Assembly (NCBI GenBank): GCA_947650285.1 | Contig: CANTFL010000108.1 | Location: forward strand, 124,001 to 188,000 | Direction of reading: 5' to 3' | DNA length: 64,000 nucleotides | DNA from: Hyaloperonospora brassicae | Taxonomy: Eukaryota; Oomycota; Peronosporomycetes; Peronosporales; Peronosporaceae | Shown here: positions 1 through 10,419 of the stretch, piece by piece | Position numbering within the stretch: position 1 is the stretch's first letter | How the letters are laid out: every line of letters starts with the position of its first letter | Notes under the pieces: model-generated | Told to the model about the DNA's origin: nothing | Seen by the model: the letters and a program-made list of their open reading frames with translations, nothing else | The model's database searches: none | Translations under genes and position numbers: made by a program

Positions 1-200
1 CTCATGCATTGGTCGTAATTACTTATTATCTAGTGAGTATAGTGAAGCTACCATAGCTCTTGCTAGAAAAAGGATCAATATACACGTAATATTAATATGC
101 AGCCCTCAACGACGAATTGAGCCAAAAACTATAAATAGATTAAAATGGACGAGTCAGCTAGTTAATATGAACAAACGACTCTAGAATTTAAAAGGCTTGG

Positions 201-681
201 TGTAGCGAAGCTACACACCTTTTTAAGTCAGAGGAAGACTAAACGCTATACGCGCACCTTTGGTTTTTAGAACCCGACTTAGAGAGTCAAAAATCTCAGA
301 GAGCTTACGATTCCTGTTCCAGTGGGTTCAAATGATTCAGCGAATCACAGCGCAAAGTGCACTAGGAGTAGCTTTCTTAACAAGGCGTTGCTAATCTCCT
401 CTGTCGATCACAAGACGCTTTAAGGAGGCACTTGTCTTTACAGATCAAAATGAGAACCAAGCTTTTTTCTTTTTTATCGAAAATAACACCTCAGAATTGG
501 GTACTTCATCGAGACCCTAATGTCCTAATATATACCTCTCACAAGGTCTCGTAATCAGTGGTTGACAGACATCAGTCTTTAACAATTGATACGGTGTTCT
601 TTTATCATTGTAAACGGGATCTCATCCCTTGTGCGCACCACACCTATTGTCGACTTCCAGTCGACGCGTAACCCCGTTTCA
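201..681 (-). repeat. Solo LTR of the element 1/4 chromovirus family
   Basis: Read on the minus strand, this segment follows the LTR of the element at 2117-9701: it opens with a TG(A/T)AACGGGGTTAC-like end, keeps the GTCGAC-rich start and the motif around the ACTGATGTCTGTC block, and ends in GCTACA. The flanks are CTTGG (196-200) and CTTAG (682-686), a 5-bp duplication with one mismatch. No primer-binding site or coding sequence follows on either side, so it is a solo LTR left by LTR-LTR recombination. It is clearly diverged from the LTRs of element 1, so it is older. Confidence 0.75.
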
Positions 682-1021
682 CTTAGCGAACTAAGATCCT
701 CAAGAAAATAGATGTGTATAAAAGCAACGACTTAACAAGTAAGCTAGATCACAAATAATTTATTCATGCTGCAAGGGTTGCATATTTAAGTACTAGCAGC
801 ACGTAGTGCGTGATTATTGGATGCCTAATAAAATCTAGAAACTATCACGATGTAAGACACTTCGCAAAGTACGTGTTGGTCAAAATATGGAATGATGTTT
901 ATATCATTTTACGCGGATATAAATACCGTTCAAGCACTTTGATGCAAAGATTTACTCTCAATCGGAGAAACACATGATATGTATCCTTTTCAGGTGGCCG
1001 ACAGTCGTCAGCACTAACTAA
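682..1021. other. Spacer with no recognised feature
   Basis: AT-rich sequence between the solo LTR and the TIR element. No open frame or repeat that I can recognise. Confidence 0.5.
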
Positions 1022-1029
1022 TATATTTA

Positions 1030-1087
1030 GGGAATTGCTAATTCACACCCCTTTTCCTTAGATTCACACCCTTCCTTCAAAATCTTA
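1030..1087 (+). repeat. Left TIR of element A
   Basis: About 58 bp that match the 59-bp left TIR of element B (15803-15861) almost base for base, with one A deleted. The 8-bp duplication TATATTTA lies directly outside. Confidence 0.85.
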
Positions 1088-2116
1088 CATATAAAAATCC
1101 CTATTTGTTTAAGGATATGATAAGTGACAAAGGTATTACTCAATAATCTAGGCCATTAATTGGCAAGTAATACGTAACAAATATATAAGACACTACTCAC
1201 GCCTGTATCGATTCACAAATGTCAGTATCGATAAACACGTTCCAGCAGCGATAGGGTGCGTGGCTCGAGGCGCAAATATCGGTCATGCGCGCGCAAAATG
1301 CCAAACAAGACGAGCAAATAAAGCACACGACAAGCATCCGACGCCACTGTGCCGTCTAAAGTTTCAAATGCGCTGGTCTGGAAGTCGATCTAAGCTTTGC
1401 GAGTTTTTTTGCACGTGTTTAGATGGCCTCTGTCCATGCGCGCAGTGATCCAATTTCTGGATGACACGAGACGAAACGAGTTGTGGAACGTAATCAGAAG
1501 AAGAAATGAGAACGCACAGCAGCACTTGTGACAGTGCGTAGCAATTGAAGTGGGAACACGCAAAATGTGCGCGACAGGTTCAATTCCAAAGTGGTCGCAC
1601 AAGAGTTGCGCTGTAACGGACCTAGCGACGTCCTCTGCATTCTATTAACACAATACAAAGCTCACTGCAACGTCAACTGCTTCGATTGCTAGAGCACTGC
1701 AGCGACTGAATTGTTCGTGGTCAGGTAACACAGGTGAAGATGGACGGAAATTGCCATCGAATGCGATTGCTTTGTCTGCAGGTAGTAGCGACTCTCGTAC
1801 AGATCAATTACTATGTAGCGTATACAATACACATAGCAGCACATGCACTGCGTATGTTGGCAGCTATGTGGTGTAGTCATTGAGAGAGAGAGATACTTTG
1901 TATGACGACATCTCAGCTCAGATGTTTTGGATACGAGTGCAACAAACGCATGCATCGACTGACGATCAGGTCAAGTGCATGCTGACCACCACGAGAAGGA
2001 ACTGGTACCTTCATTCCAGCTAAATAGTTGTCAATTTGCAGCATGTGAACAAGTAAGCGACAGTGGCAGTTCGTGTGTATGTATATCCGACGTCATCTAC
2101 TTACTGCGAGATACTG
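1088..2116. other. Left internal part of MULE-like element A, no recognised gene
   Basis: About 1 kb of element A between its left TIR and the nested LTR. Only short open frames occur. One, at about 1405-1530 on the + strand, reads as a charged helix-like stretch ending in a stop, and could be a captured exon, but I do not recognise a donor gene. Confidence 0.4.
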
Positions 2117-2592
2117 TGTAACGGGTTTACATGTCGGCTGGTAGTCGACGATAGGTGTGGTGCACACAAGAGAGGGGGGTTACCCTATAAAGTAATTTTA
2201 GAACACAGTGAGTGTATCAATTGTTGAAGACTGATGTCTGTCATCAATTGATTGCGAGATCTTTAAGAGGTTATTTAGGGCAGGTTAAACACGTTGCTCT
2301 AAGGTGTTCTTGTAGGTTAATTAAAGAAATAAAAATTCAGTTCTTCTTTTGATCACTGAAAGACACGTGCCTTACGAGGCGTCTTTGATCGATAGGAGCT
2401 AGCAATACCTGTGAATGTAGCTGCTCCTGAGCACTCTGTGCTGTGATTCTTTTGAATCGTTTGGTCCCTTAGGAACGGGGACCATAAGCTCTCTGAGCTT
2501 GTTGACTCTCTGAGTGGGGTTCGTAGAACCAAAGTTGCTCGTAAGAGCGTTAAGTCTTCCTCTGACTTAAGGAGCTGTGTAGCTCCGCTACA
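2117..2592 (+). repeat. 5' LTR of element 1
   Basis: Begins TGTAACGGG and ends GCTACA. It matches 9226-9701 at the same length of 476 bp. It contains small inverted repeats such as GGTTC-gta-GAACC and GGAGCT-gtgt-AGCTCC. Confidence 0.92.
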
Positions 2593-2594
2593 CT

Positions 2595-2602
2595 TGGTAG
2601 CA
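2595..2602 (+). promoter_or_regulatory. Primer-binding site of element 1 (initiator tRNA-Met type)
   Basis: TGGTAGCA lies 2 nt after the 5' LTR. It is complementary to the last eight nucleotides of eukaryotic initiator tRNA-Met, whose 3' end is UGCUACCA. Complementarity stops after 8 nt. Elements 2 and 4 have the same site at the same 2-nt spacing. Confidence 0.7.
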
Positions 2603-2645
2603 CTCGTAGTCAATCTACGCCTGAGTCGGTAACGACTGATCCTAT

Positions 2646-3590
2646 GTGAGGATGGATCAATACACACCCCTCTCTGAGACCCAAAAGGTCGCGCTTGATA
2701 AGCTGACCGCGGCCGTAGGCCCTGAGTACGTGGAGTTTCTCGCTGCACAAGGTCCCGATGTGCTCAACTCACGAGTCGAGACCTTCATGCAGTATGACCT
2801 TCTCTGGGTCAGGTTTAAAACCAAGTAGCGTCGGCTATGCCGACACGCTATGTGGCTATGCCACCAGAAGAGGCTAAGCCTCGTCCCCTTCGGGTGGACG
2901 TTAAATGTTACTCCGGGAAGGAGGGGGAAATCTTACCCTCTGGATCCGTGAGATTGAGATGGCCATGGACTCTGGTCTCATCTCACTTGAGAACCAGCGG
3001 GTCTCGTTGGCCATCTCTAAGCTCGATGGAAGAGCGAGATAGTGGGCTTTGACGTGTGGCACGTCTGTCAACTTGGCGTTTCTCACGTGGGATTTGCTCA
3101 AGTTGGATCTTTTGCGACTTTTCTCACCGCCTAACCAGGCATATCGCGTGCGCTCACGCTTCTTGTCTACCCGTCAGGGTAAGAACGAGTTAACGGACTA
3201 TGTCCAGGAGTTAAGAACTCTGATGGCTGCCATGCAGTCCGACCCTTTCCCTGAGACCGTCTATGTGACAGTCTTCATGGAAGGTCTTTGCACTGGCATT
3301 GCCAGGACCGAGGTCTTTCGAGTCCATCCCTCGGCTTTTGAGGAGGCTGTGAGCATCGCTCAGAATGCTGAGCATAACTTTAAGTCAGGCAGACTTGGTT
3401 GGAATGGGTAGAACCCAAGCTATGCGAGGGCAACCTCAGCAAATAGCTCAGCTTACTGTAAGCCCGAACCGATGGATCTCAGCAATGCTGAAGATGAAGG
3501 TGAAGCTGAGCTTCATGTTGCCCAGCAACGACAGGAGGTGAGACTCTGTTAAATGTGCGAAAGCACTAAACACTTGCGTCCCACTTGTTC
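2646..3590 (+). pseudogene. gag: gag of element 1 (capsid and zinc knuckle), broken
   Basis: The Gag polyprotein would form the virus-like particle. Frame 1 starts at an ATG at 2646 (residues MRMDQYTPLSET...) and stops at 2826-2828. The capsid-like part resumes at 3049-3411 with a helical stretch around ENELTDYVQELRTLM-type residues and an FMEGL motif shared with the gag of element 4. A CX2CX4HX4C zinc knuckle is visible at 3547-3588, but its second codon is a TAA stop (3550-3552), a Lys-to-stop change. At least one frameshift lies between 2830 and 3050. This copy cannot make a full Gag. Confidence 0.75.
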
Positions 3591-3767
3591 TTTGCGTAAG
3601 CAAAGACCGACTCCTACGGGTCGAAACCCCAGCCTCAACCAGAAACTTGGTATGGCACGGGGAAACGTCGACACCCAGTAGGCGCGGGGCGGCCTACTGG
3701 GGTAGAACTGAGTTCTTTCGCTTCTCTACGAGGTAGAGCATCACAGGGCTTAGCCCCACAGAGCTCC

Positions 3768-4814
3768 GTGCCAGCAAGCACAGAGCGTGGATACAAGCCT
3801 GGCTTGTTAGTCGCTGAGGCGATAGTTAAAGGCTTTGAGAAGCACTGGTCGATATTAATCGATTCTGGGGCGTCATGCAACTATGCTAGACGCCGTTCCC
3901 TTGAGGGGAGTCAGCAATATGCTGAGGCGCTCAAAGCGCACGATGGTGATTCCATCACTGTTCGGTTAGCGACGGGTAGTAGCGGTACTGTCCCTAAAGT
4001 TCCGTTGAACTTGGGTGTGAAGTTTTTGGACTTTGATAGCATGAAACACTGTCTCGTCCTTGACTTGGATTCGAGATACGATCTCATCCTAGGCATCGCA
4101 TGGCTTGAACGCCACGAACCATGGATCGATTGGAGGTCTAAGACCTTGGGCGCCACGAGCAATGTTCCTAGCGAAGCTTTGGAGAGTCATGAACCCACCT
4201 TTGCTAGGCAACAAAAGCACTATTGGCGCGAGTCATTGACGGAAGATGTCAATGTGCTGGACATTGGTATGTCGGAGCTAACTATCTCGAATGTCTATGA
4301 CATGATTATGGAGCGGAGCTCTTCTAATGGGTTTGAAGAGAGTTGTACTCCGTTAAGTGATACTCGTTGTGATAATGAGTCACTGCATGCGTCAAGCATG
4401 ATAGGCCTACGGGCGGGACATACAGAAAGTAATTCCCATGATGTCAGTGCGGTGGCACGTGAAAATACACAGAGTGAGGACGGCCGAGGTGGCACCTCAC
4501 TGAATGTCACTAATGACATTGATGGCGAGAAGCCAGAGTGTTCAGGGCTAGGCCCGAATGCTGTACGTGAAGTGGTCCGTGTAAATCCACTGGGTGAAGT
4601 GTTTGAGTTAAGTAACACTTCACCAGATGTCGTTCAAAAATTGGGCTCTCGTCTAGAGATTGCTAAGACAAATAGCAACCACGGGAACTCGACTGTCCCG
4701 GCCTCTAGGAGGTGTACGGTTTCTGTGAGGAAACGAGTCCAGCGTAGGGTGGCAACTGTTAAGCGCCCAACGTCTAAGAAGTCACGAAGTGATAATAGTA
4801 ATAATACACTATAG
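3768..4814 (+). CDS. Aspartic protease domain plus protease-RT linker of element 1
   Basis: An open frame of 348 codons. Residues 20-130 look like a retropepsin: the catalytic motif DSGAS is encoded at 3861-3875 and is followed by an RRRSLEG segment and a hydrophobic DLILGIAWLE flap-like end. Residues about 150-348 are a low-complexity, acidic then basic linker before RT. In the intact element this would be part of one Gag-Pol polyprotein, so the ATG at 3768 is only the first Met of the surviving frame, not a true start. The same layout occurs in element 4 (50028-51183, minus strand), where the DSG motif is lost. Confidence 0.75.
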   Translation: MPASTERGYKPGLLVAEAIVKGFEKHWSILIDSGASCNYARRRSLEGSQQYAEALKAHDGDSITVRLATGSSGTVPKVPLNLGVKFLDFDSMKHCLVLDLDSRYDLILGIAWLERHEPWIDWRSKTLGATSNVPSEALESHEPTFARQQKHYWRESLTEDVNVLDIGMSELTISNVYDMIMERSSSNGFEESCTPLSDTRCDNESLHASSMIGLRAGHTESNSHDVSAVARENTQSEDGRGGTSLNVTNDIDGEKPECSGLGPNAVREVVRVNPLGEVFELSNTSPDVVQKLGSRLEIAKTNSNHGNSTVPASRRCTVSVRKRVQRRVATVKRPTSKKSRSDNSNNTL

Positions 4815-4829
4815 ACACTTTACAAAGGA

Positions 4830-6240
4830 GTGACTGGCCAGATCGATGTCAATATTAGTCTTGAGACTCTATTATCTTTGGATACTCTCTTTGTACTGGA
4901 CGAAATGTCTGACGGCGAATTTAGCCAAGCCTTACAGGCAGGAGAATTATCCGAGTTAGTGGTCATTCGACCGGATATTGAGTTGAACTCATCCTCGTTA
5001 TTGGACGAGTCTGTCCTTGAGGACACAAAGGCGGCATTGGATGCCCGTAGTGAATCTTCGATCCTTAAGGATCCTCTTGATCAGTTTTATCCTTTGTTAA
5101 AGGAATTTCAAGACGTTGTGTGTCACAACCCACCGTCCGTCTTACCTCCCGATAGAGGTGTACGTCACAAAAATGACTTGGTTCCTGGAACTAAATACTG
5201 CGTAACACGGTGGTGGCCTTTACCGAAGAAACAGTGCGACGTCATTGACGACTTCTTTCGTGCAAAGCACGCAGCGGGCATGGTTCGTGAGAGCAAATCT
5301 CCTCATTCCACGCCCACATTTTGTGTTCGAAAGCCCAATGGAAAGTGGCGCATTGTTCATGCTTACAATAAGCTTAATGCTGCCACGACCCCGGCTTAGA
5401 CACCAATCCCTCGGAAAGATGTTCTTCAGAACAATATGGTGAGATGTACAATGTACAGTGCACTCGATTTAGTCGATGGTTATTACCAATTACTCATGTG
5501 TGAGAAAAATATCCCGCTAACAGCGGTTAGTACCCCGAGCGGTATGCTCTGGGAGTAGCTAGTTATGCCACAGGGCTTGTCAAACGCGCCAGCTACGTTC
5601 AATCGTCTTGTGACGCAACTGTTTCGGCCTCACCGAGGTTATGCACAGACCTACTTTGATGACATCTTTGTCCATAGTCGTGCTATGAACGGCCGGTCTG
5701 ATGTGGATAATCACATCGACCATTTACGAGCAGTGCTCGAGTGCATGCGCACAAACAAGTTTTATGCCAACGCGCCTAAGTGCATCTTTGTGCACAAGAG
5801 ATTCATTTTTTAGGGTGCTTCATTGGGAAGCGTGGTCTTGGAGCGGGACCCGCTAAGATAAAAGCCATAGTCGATTGGCCGGTTCCTAAGAACCAGAAGG
5901 ACTTACGTAAGTGGCTTGGTCTTGCCAATTACTTACACAAGTATAGTGCAAACTATGCGGACATGGCTCGACCATTATCCAATCTCCTTAAAAAGGATGT
6001 GGAATGGTGTTGGACGAACACCGGGCAGGAAGCCTTTACGGCTGTTAAGGAGAGTCTTCTTCATGCGCCATTCTTGGCTTTGCCCGATCTTGATCGGCCT
6101 TTCAGTGTCGTCTGTGACGCATCTGACTTTTCCATCGGCAGTGCTCTGTTACAAACAGATAATGATGGACGGGAATGCGTCATTGCGTTTGAGTCCCGGC
6201 AGCTGAAAGCAGCTGAAAAGAACTATAAAGTTCATGACAA
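4830..6240 (+). pseudogene. pol: Reverse transcriptase and start of RNase H of element 1, broken
   Basis: RT copies the element RNA. The RT fingers read through 4830-5399. The catalytic YFDD box is at 5652-5663 and is intact, followed by the Ty3-type connection (WLGLANYLHKY region near 5910). RNase H starts with a CDASDFSIGSALLQ motif near 6115. Breaks: TAG at 5397-5399 where a Gln is expected in PAQTPIPRKD, TAG near 5556 where Trp is expected, a frameshift near 5800, and TAG at 6241-6243 where Glu is expected. Several of these are single C-to-T or G-to-A type changes. Confidence 0.85.
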
Positions 6241-6660
6241 ATAGCTACTTGCAATGAAGTATGCTTAAGTTAAATTCAGAGTTCATCTGCTTGGCTCTAA
6301 GCCTTTTGTGATCTATACAGATCATGCGTCATCACGCACTGCGACCCAGTCGCCACATCTCTCTCAGCTAATGGCTCGTTGGCTCTCTTTCTTTGCGTAA
6401 TATAACTCGAGGTGAAGTATAAGCCGGGCAAACAGAATTGTTTGGCTGATGCGTTGTCACGCAGGCCTGACAATGAGCTTTCTCCTGTTACGACTCTGTC
6501 ATCATCGGTCACAGACCTCATTCGTTCGGCATATGCCAAAGATGAACACTGTGTAGCTTTGCTACGTGCTCTGGGGAGCGAGGAGTTTAACAACTCAGAC
6601 ATTAAATTGTCGGCACGTTTGCGTGCGAGGCTACATCGTATTCCATCGATCAAGGCCTGT
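6241..6660 (+). pseudogene. RNase H C-terminal part and integrase N-terminal leader of element 1
   Basis: Continues RNase H with a VIYTDHAS motif near 6310, then the KPGKQNCLADALSRRPD segment typical of the RNase H to integrase junction at 6415-6470. Stops at 6241-6243, about 6268 and about 6399, and a frameshift near 6405, break it. A further frameshift near 6640-6660 separates it from the long integrase frame. Confidence 0.75.
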
Positions 6661-8219
6661 TGTGCTATAGCACAGATATGGAGGATACTCCCCGTATCGT
6701 TGTCCCTCATGATGAGGAACTGAAGTATCGCATCCTCTATGAGGCGCATGATACTGCGGTGGGCGGTTATCTCGGTCGAGCGAAGATATATAGCTCCGTG
6801 AGCCAATATTATTGGTGGCCCAAAATTTACAAATGTGTAAGCACATATGTGCGTACGTGTGAAACGTGTCAACGGGTGAAACCCTCAGCTCATGCGGCTG
6901 CGCCGCTGGCTAGTTTGCCTATACCCTCTGGGTGCTGGGAGTCCATCAGTATGGATTTCATGTTCGGTCTGCCGAAAGATGTGCAAGGCAATACGGGTAT
7001 TGTGGTCTTTGTTGACCGTTTGAGCAAGATGGCTCACTTGGCAGCTGTGCCAGATACCATTGATGGTGAAGGTACAGCTACGCTGTTTATCGATCGAGTG
7101 TTTCGACAACACGGCTTGCCTGTGGCAATTGTCTCTGACCGAGACCCTCGCTTCACTGAGAAGTTTTGGAAGCCCATCTTCAAGGTGCTCGGCACACGTT
7201 TGGACATGTCCACCGCGGATAATCCGCAGACCGATGGTCAAACCGAGCGAGTCAATCGCGCTATCGGTGACATATTACGCAGTGTTTGCGCTAATACACC
7301 AAAACGTTGGAGTTCGATGCTTCCTGTTGTTGAGTTCACGTTAAATAATGCTGTTCACGCCTCTACAGGCTTTACTCCGTTCTACGTGAACGGTCCCACA
7401 CACCCTCGCGTTCCGTTGACGCTACCACTGCGTGGTTCAGGGCTTGGTGGGGGAGAGATGGCCGATTGGCTTGCTAGTATCAGCCCTGCTACTGTTCATA
7501 AACAGGTAAGCGAGTTTCTAGCAACGCGCTTGAATGTGTTACGACAAGTACGTGATGCACTGGCTGATAGCCAAGATAGACAAAAGGAGCAAGCTGATGT
7601 TAAAGGCAGAGGATGTATTGAACGTTATACGGTCGGAGACCAAGTTCTACTCAAGGCTAAAAACCTACCTACAAATGTAGTGTCTGCTGTCTTCAAGACA
7701 AAGTTGCGTCCGCGCTTCATTGGGCCATTCACGGTCATTGCTAAGAAGGGATTGGCGTATACGCTCAACCTCCCGCGCAAACTGCGCACGCACCCAGCGT
7801 CCTACGTTGGCTTACTTAAGCCGTATCGGGATCCGTCCCATGTGAGCTCAAAGGCGCTTGCGCCGGGTAATAGGGCCTTGCCGTCGGCTGTTGCATCCGA
7901 ACCAGGAGGTCAAGCTGACCATCCACACTGGCTAAGGCCAACTCCAATGCTTGAACACGGGCTTGCATCGCGTCGAGCGCACGCTGGGTCTTACCCAATG
8001 TCTCTTGGAGACCACTCAGCTCACGGAGAACCTTCTCATGCTCCTCCTTCGGTACCCCGACCACCACCGACTCTGCTCGATGAGCAAGGGAACCACCAGT
8101 TCCATGTGGAGCGACTCCTTCAGCGACGTCGTCGTCGTGGCCAATACCAGTATCTGGTGAAGTGGCGAGGGTACCCGGAGTCGGAGAACTCGTGGGAGTA
8201 TGAGATACCCCTTCGGTAG
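6660..8219 (+). CDS. Integrase with C-terminal chromodomain, element 1
   Basis: 519 open codons. The zinc-binding HHCC domain is near residues 25-75 and keeps the first His (YEAHD) and CETC, but the second His is Tyr (GGYLG), probably a C-to-T change. The catalytic core has Asp in MDFMFGL, Asp in VSDRDPRF and Glu in TDGQTERVN, so DD35E is complete. A GPF/Y-like module (RFIGPFTVIAKKG) follows near residue 350. The last 45 residues (about 8100-8216, FHVERLLQ... YLVKWRGYP...SWEYE) form a chromodomain, which in chromoviruses guides insertion to marked chromatin. The last 404 nt overlap the antisense ORF 7816-9117. The ATG at 6660 is only the first Met after a frameshift. Confidence 0.9.
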   Translation: MCYSTDMEDTPRIVVPHDEELKYRILYEAHDTAVGGYLGRAKIYSSVSQYYWWPKIYKCVSTYVRTCETCQRVKPSAHAAAPLASLPIPSGCWESISMDFMFGLPKDVQGNTGIVVFVDRLSKMAHLAAVPDTIDGEGTATLFIDRVFRQHGLPVAIVSDRDPRFTEKFWKPIFKVLGTRLDMSTADNPQTDGQTERVNRAIGDILRSVCANTPKRWSSMLPVVEFTLNNAVHASTGFTPFYVNGPTHPRVPLTLPLRGSGLGGGEMADWLASISPATVHKQVSEFLATRLNVLRQVRDALADSQDRQKEQADVKGRGCIERYTVGDQVLLKAKNLPTNVVSAVFKTKLRPRFIGPFTVIAKKGLAYTLNLPRKLRTHPASYVGLLKPYRDPSHVSSKALAPGNRALPSAVASEPGGQADHPHWLRPTPMLEHGLASRRAHAGSYPMSLGDHSAHGEPSHAPPSVPRPPPTLLDEQGNHQFHVERLLQRRRRRGQYQYLVKWRGYPESENSWEYEIPLR

Positions 8220-9117
8220 GACTTCCCTTACGCCGTGGATGTTTTTGAACATCGTGGCCAGGGTCGCCTTGCGAGCGAGAACGCTTCTCACCAATAGTGG
8301 TGGGAGGTGGCGTGTTGCTCTGCACCTTAGGGTCGTGACCCGTGGCTACCATTGTAGCCGGAGCATAACGCGTACGTGTACGCAACTGGCCTCTGGCCTT
8401 GAGCTTAACATACTCGAACCGGAGCTTCCGTTCCAGACGAACGTCAGCCACATCGGCGCTGGCCCGCAGCGTTGGCACACTGCTAAGATGCCGCTTGCGG
8501 TACACCCAACGGATGAACTCATTGTCCTCCTCCTCGGGCAGTTAGCCAGCGAACAACAAGATGGGCACGCCCTTTATCGGTCGAACCGAAACATTACGAG
8601 AAAGACTATCAAGGTGTGCAAGGTACTGACCTTGAGTGGTAAAGGCTGGTTCGAGATACCTCTCATTTAGAGCCTTGCGAAAGGCGATATCTTCTGGCGA
8701 CGTAGCCTCGGGGCCAATGGCCCATGTTGAAAGGCTAAAGCCTTACGTTTGACGGAGGCGTTGATCCACGTCTGGTGTTGAGAACACGTAACCACTCCGG
8801 TTTCGAATAACCGCCTGGGTATGAGTGCGACGTAGAGCACGCTCCTCACGCTGACGGATCAGCTCCTGTTGTTCGTCGAGCGTGTTCGCGATTATGCTCT
8901 CACCTGCATCTGTTGTATGATGCTGCGCCACTGGCGCGGTGGTATCACCACGTTCAACGAACGGATTCGGTGCTGTTAGAGGACGAGCCTCAGGTACAGC
9001 GGAGTGGGATGATATCCAGTCATCTCCATGGACACTGGTATCACTACCATAGTCCACATCCTCGTCGAAGTCGAGGTAAGATGAAAGAGTCCGAGACTCG
9101 TTGGGTGGCAATGCCAT
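7816..9117 (-). CDS. Antisense ORF (aORF) of element 1, two in-frame stops
   Basis: Read on the minus strand from an ATG at 9117, one frame runs 434 codons to 7816 and is broken only by TAA near 8743-8745 and TAA near 8564. Between the parts the frame never shifts. The N-terminus is acidic (DFDEDVDYGSDTSVHGDD), the middle has SLSTWAIGPE, and the C-terminus is Lys/Arg-Pro rich and then a predicted coiled coil (LSGLQETLGKTQRALDAMQ). Element 4 encodes the same protein at 44925-46208; there the two stop positions are Asn and Glu. The ORF starts 109 nt inside the 3' LTR, so an antisense LTR promoter could drive it (inference). I do not recognise a family. Function unknown; a regulatory or Gag-binding role is possible. 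Confidence 0.7.
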
Positions 9118-9213
9118 GGTGTTTCGTGTTTAGCAACGGCGAGGTTAAGCACACACACACACCGACCTCTTCGAGGAAAGAAGCCGATTGACGTTTTGTG
9201 GTAACGTCAGTCT

Positions 9214-9225
9214 GGTGGGGTAGGG
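9214..9225 (+). other. Polypurine tract of element 1
   Basis: GGTGGGGTAGGG lies directly before the 3' LTR, the expected position for plus-strand priming. Confidence 0.75.
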
Positions 9226-9701
9226 TGTAACGGGGTTACACGTCGGCTGGTAGTCGACGATAGCTGTGGTGCACACAAGAGAGGGGGGTTACCCTATAAA
9301 GTAATTTTAGAACACAGCGAGTGTATCAATTGTTGAAGACTGATGTCTGTCATCAATTGATTGCGAGATCTTTAAGAGGTTATTTAGGGCAGGTTAAACA
9401 CGTTGTTCTAAGGTGTTCTTTTAGGTTAATTAAAGAAATAAAAATTCAGTTCTTCTTTTGATCACTGAAAGACACGTGCCTTACGAGGCGTCTTTGATCG
9501 ATAGGAGCTAGCAATACCTGTGAATGTAGCTGCTCCTGAGCACTCTGTGCTGTGATTCTTTTGAATTGTTTGGTCCCTCAGGAATGGGGACCATAAGCTC
9601 TCTGAGCTTGTTGACTCTCTGAGTGGGGTTCGTAGAACCAAAGTTGCTCGTAAGAGCGTTAAGTCTTCCTCTAACTTTAGGAGCTGTGAAGCTCCGCTAC
9701 A
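9226..9701 (+). repeat. 3' LTR of element 1
   Basis: 476 bp, TGTAACGGGG...GCTACA, same length as the 5' LTR and about 97% identical to it. Confidence 0.92.
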
Positions 9702-10419
9702 AATTGACTCGACCTCAAGATCAGTTTTCTGCACGGTCTACAGCGTTTGTCTATCCATGTAGATAAGGTCTCGGACCGGAGGTGGTGTTCTGCATGAAGG
9801 AGCGCCTAGCAATCTCAACTTGACGGTCCCAAGAACTCGTGAGCATATCTTTGTAGCAGCGAAGAATGCAGCAAAACACTCGCTGACACACCTTACCGAG
9901 CATCTCGTACACGCTTATCTCCACATAGCATATGTCACTCGCTGTACTTGTGCCGCCGAAATGAACGTCTTATGAGGAACATACGGGTAGCACGGACAAT
10001 TGAGATCAGCGAGGAATGCAGTTGTGATCAACTGTCCTCGAATGAATCTTTGTATCGTGACGTTTACGCTTGACGAGGTTATGTTCCAAGTCACGAAGGA
10101 CCCAGTGTCGATCGATCATACAGAGACAAGGGCACAAAGCTGAGCGTGCAGATCAGAGCAAAGTTCGAGATGGCAACAACGTATATTACTTCGCCTCGTA
10201 TCAAAAAGCGTAGCGGGTACGATGGTATCGATCTACTGTAGTTCCTACTTACGTATCCACGTTATGGTGGTAGTGGTCTTTGCCTCACCAGAACGCGGCT
10301 GAAACTTCATCGTGAGAAAAATGTACACTTTGGCCCTGCGTGTGATGGTCAGCGGCGTTTATACTTAGCTGGAAACGGTACGTTCGTGTGGAAATGTAGC
10401 CGTTTTCTACACTCAAAGC
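9702..10419. other. Right internal part of MULE-like element A, no recognised gene
   Basis: Native element A sequence after the nested LTR. A short minus-strand reading frame beginning ATG AAG TTT near 10315 runs 18-19 codons to a GTAAGT-like splice donor, which could be a captured first exon. The donor gene is not recognised. Confidence 0.35.

Larger units (their letters stand above)
2117..9701 (+). mobile_element. Ty3/gypsy chromovirus, element 1 (7.6 kb)
   Basis: Two 476-bp direct LTRs (2117-2592 and 9226-9701), each TGTAAC...CTACA, differ at roughly 14 positions by eye, about 97% identity. The internal order is primer-binding site, gag, protease, RT, RNase H, integrase with C-terminal chromodomain, an antisense ORF, polypurine tract. 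The pol order and the chromodomain define the chromovirus branch of Ty3/gypsy. Coding frames carry several stops and frameshifts, but integrase is open over 519 codons. The flanking pentamers TACTG and AATTG match at only three of five positions, so the target duplication is doubtful. The element sits inside TIR element A and is therefore younger than it. Confidence 0.92.
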
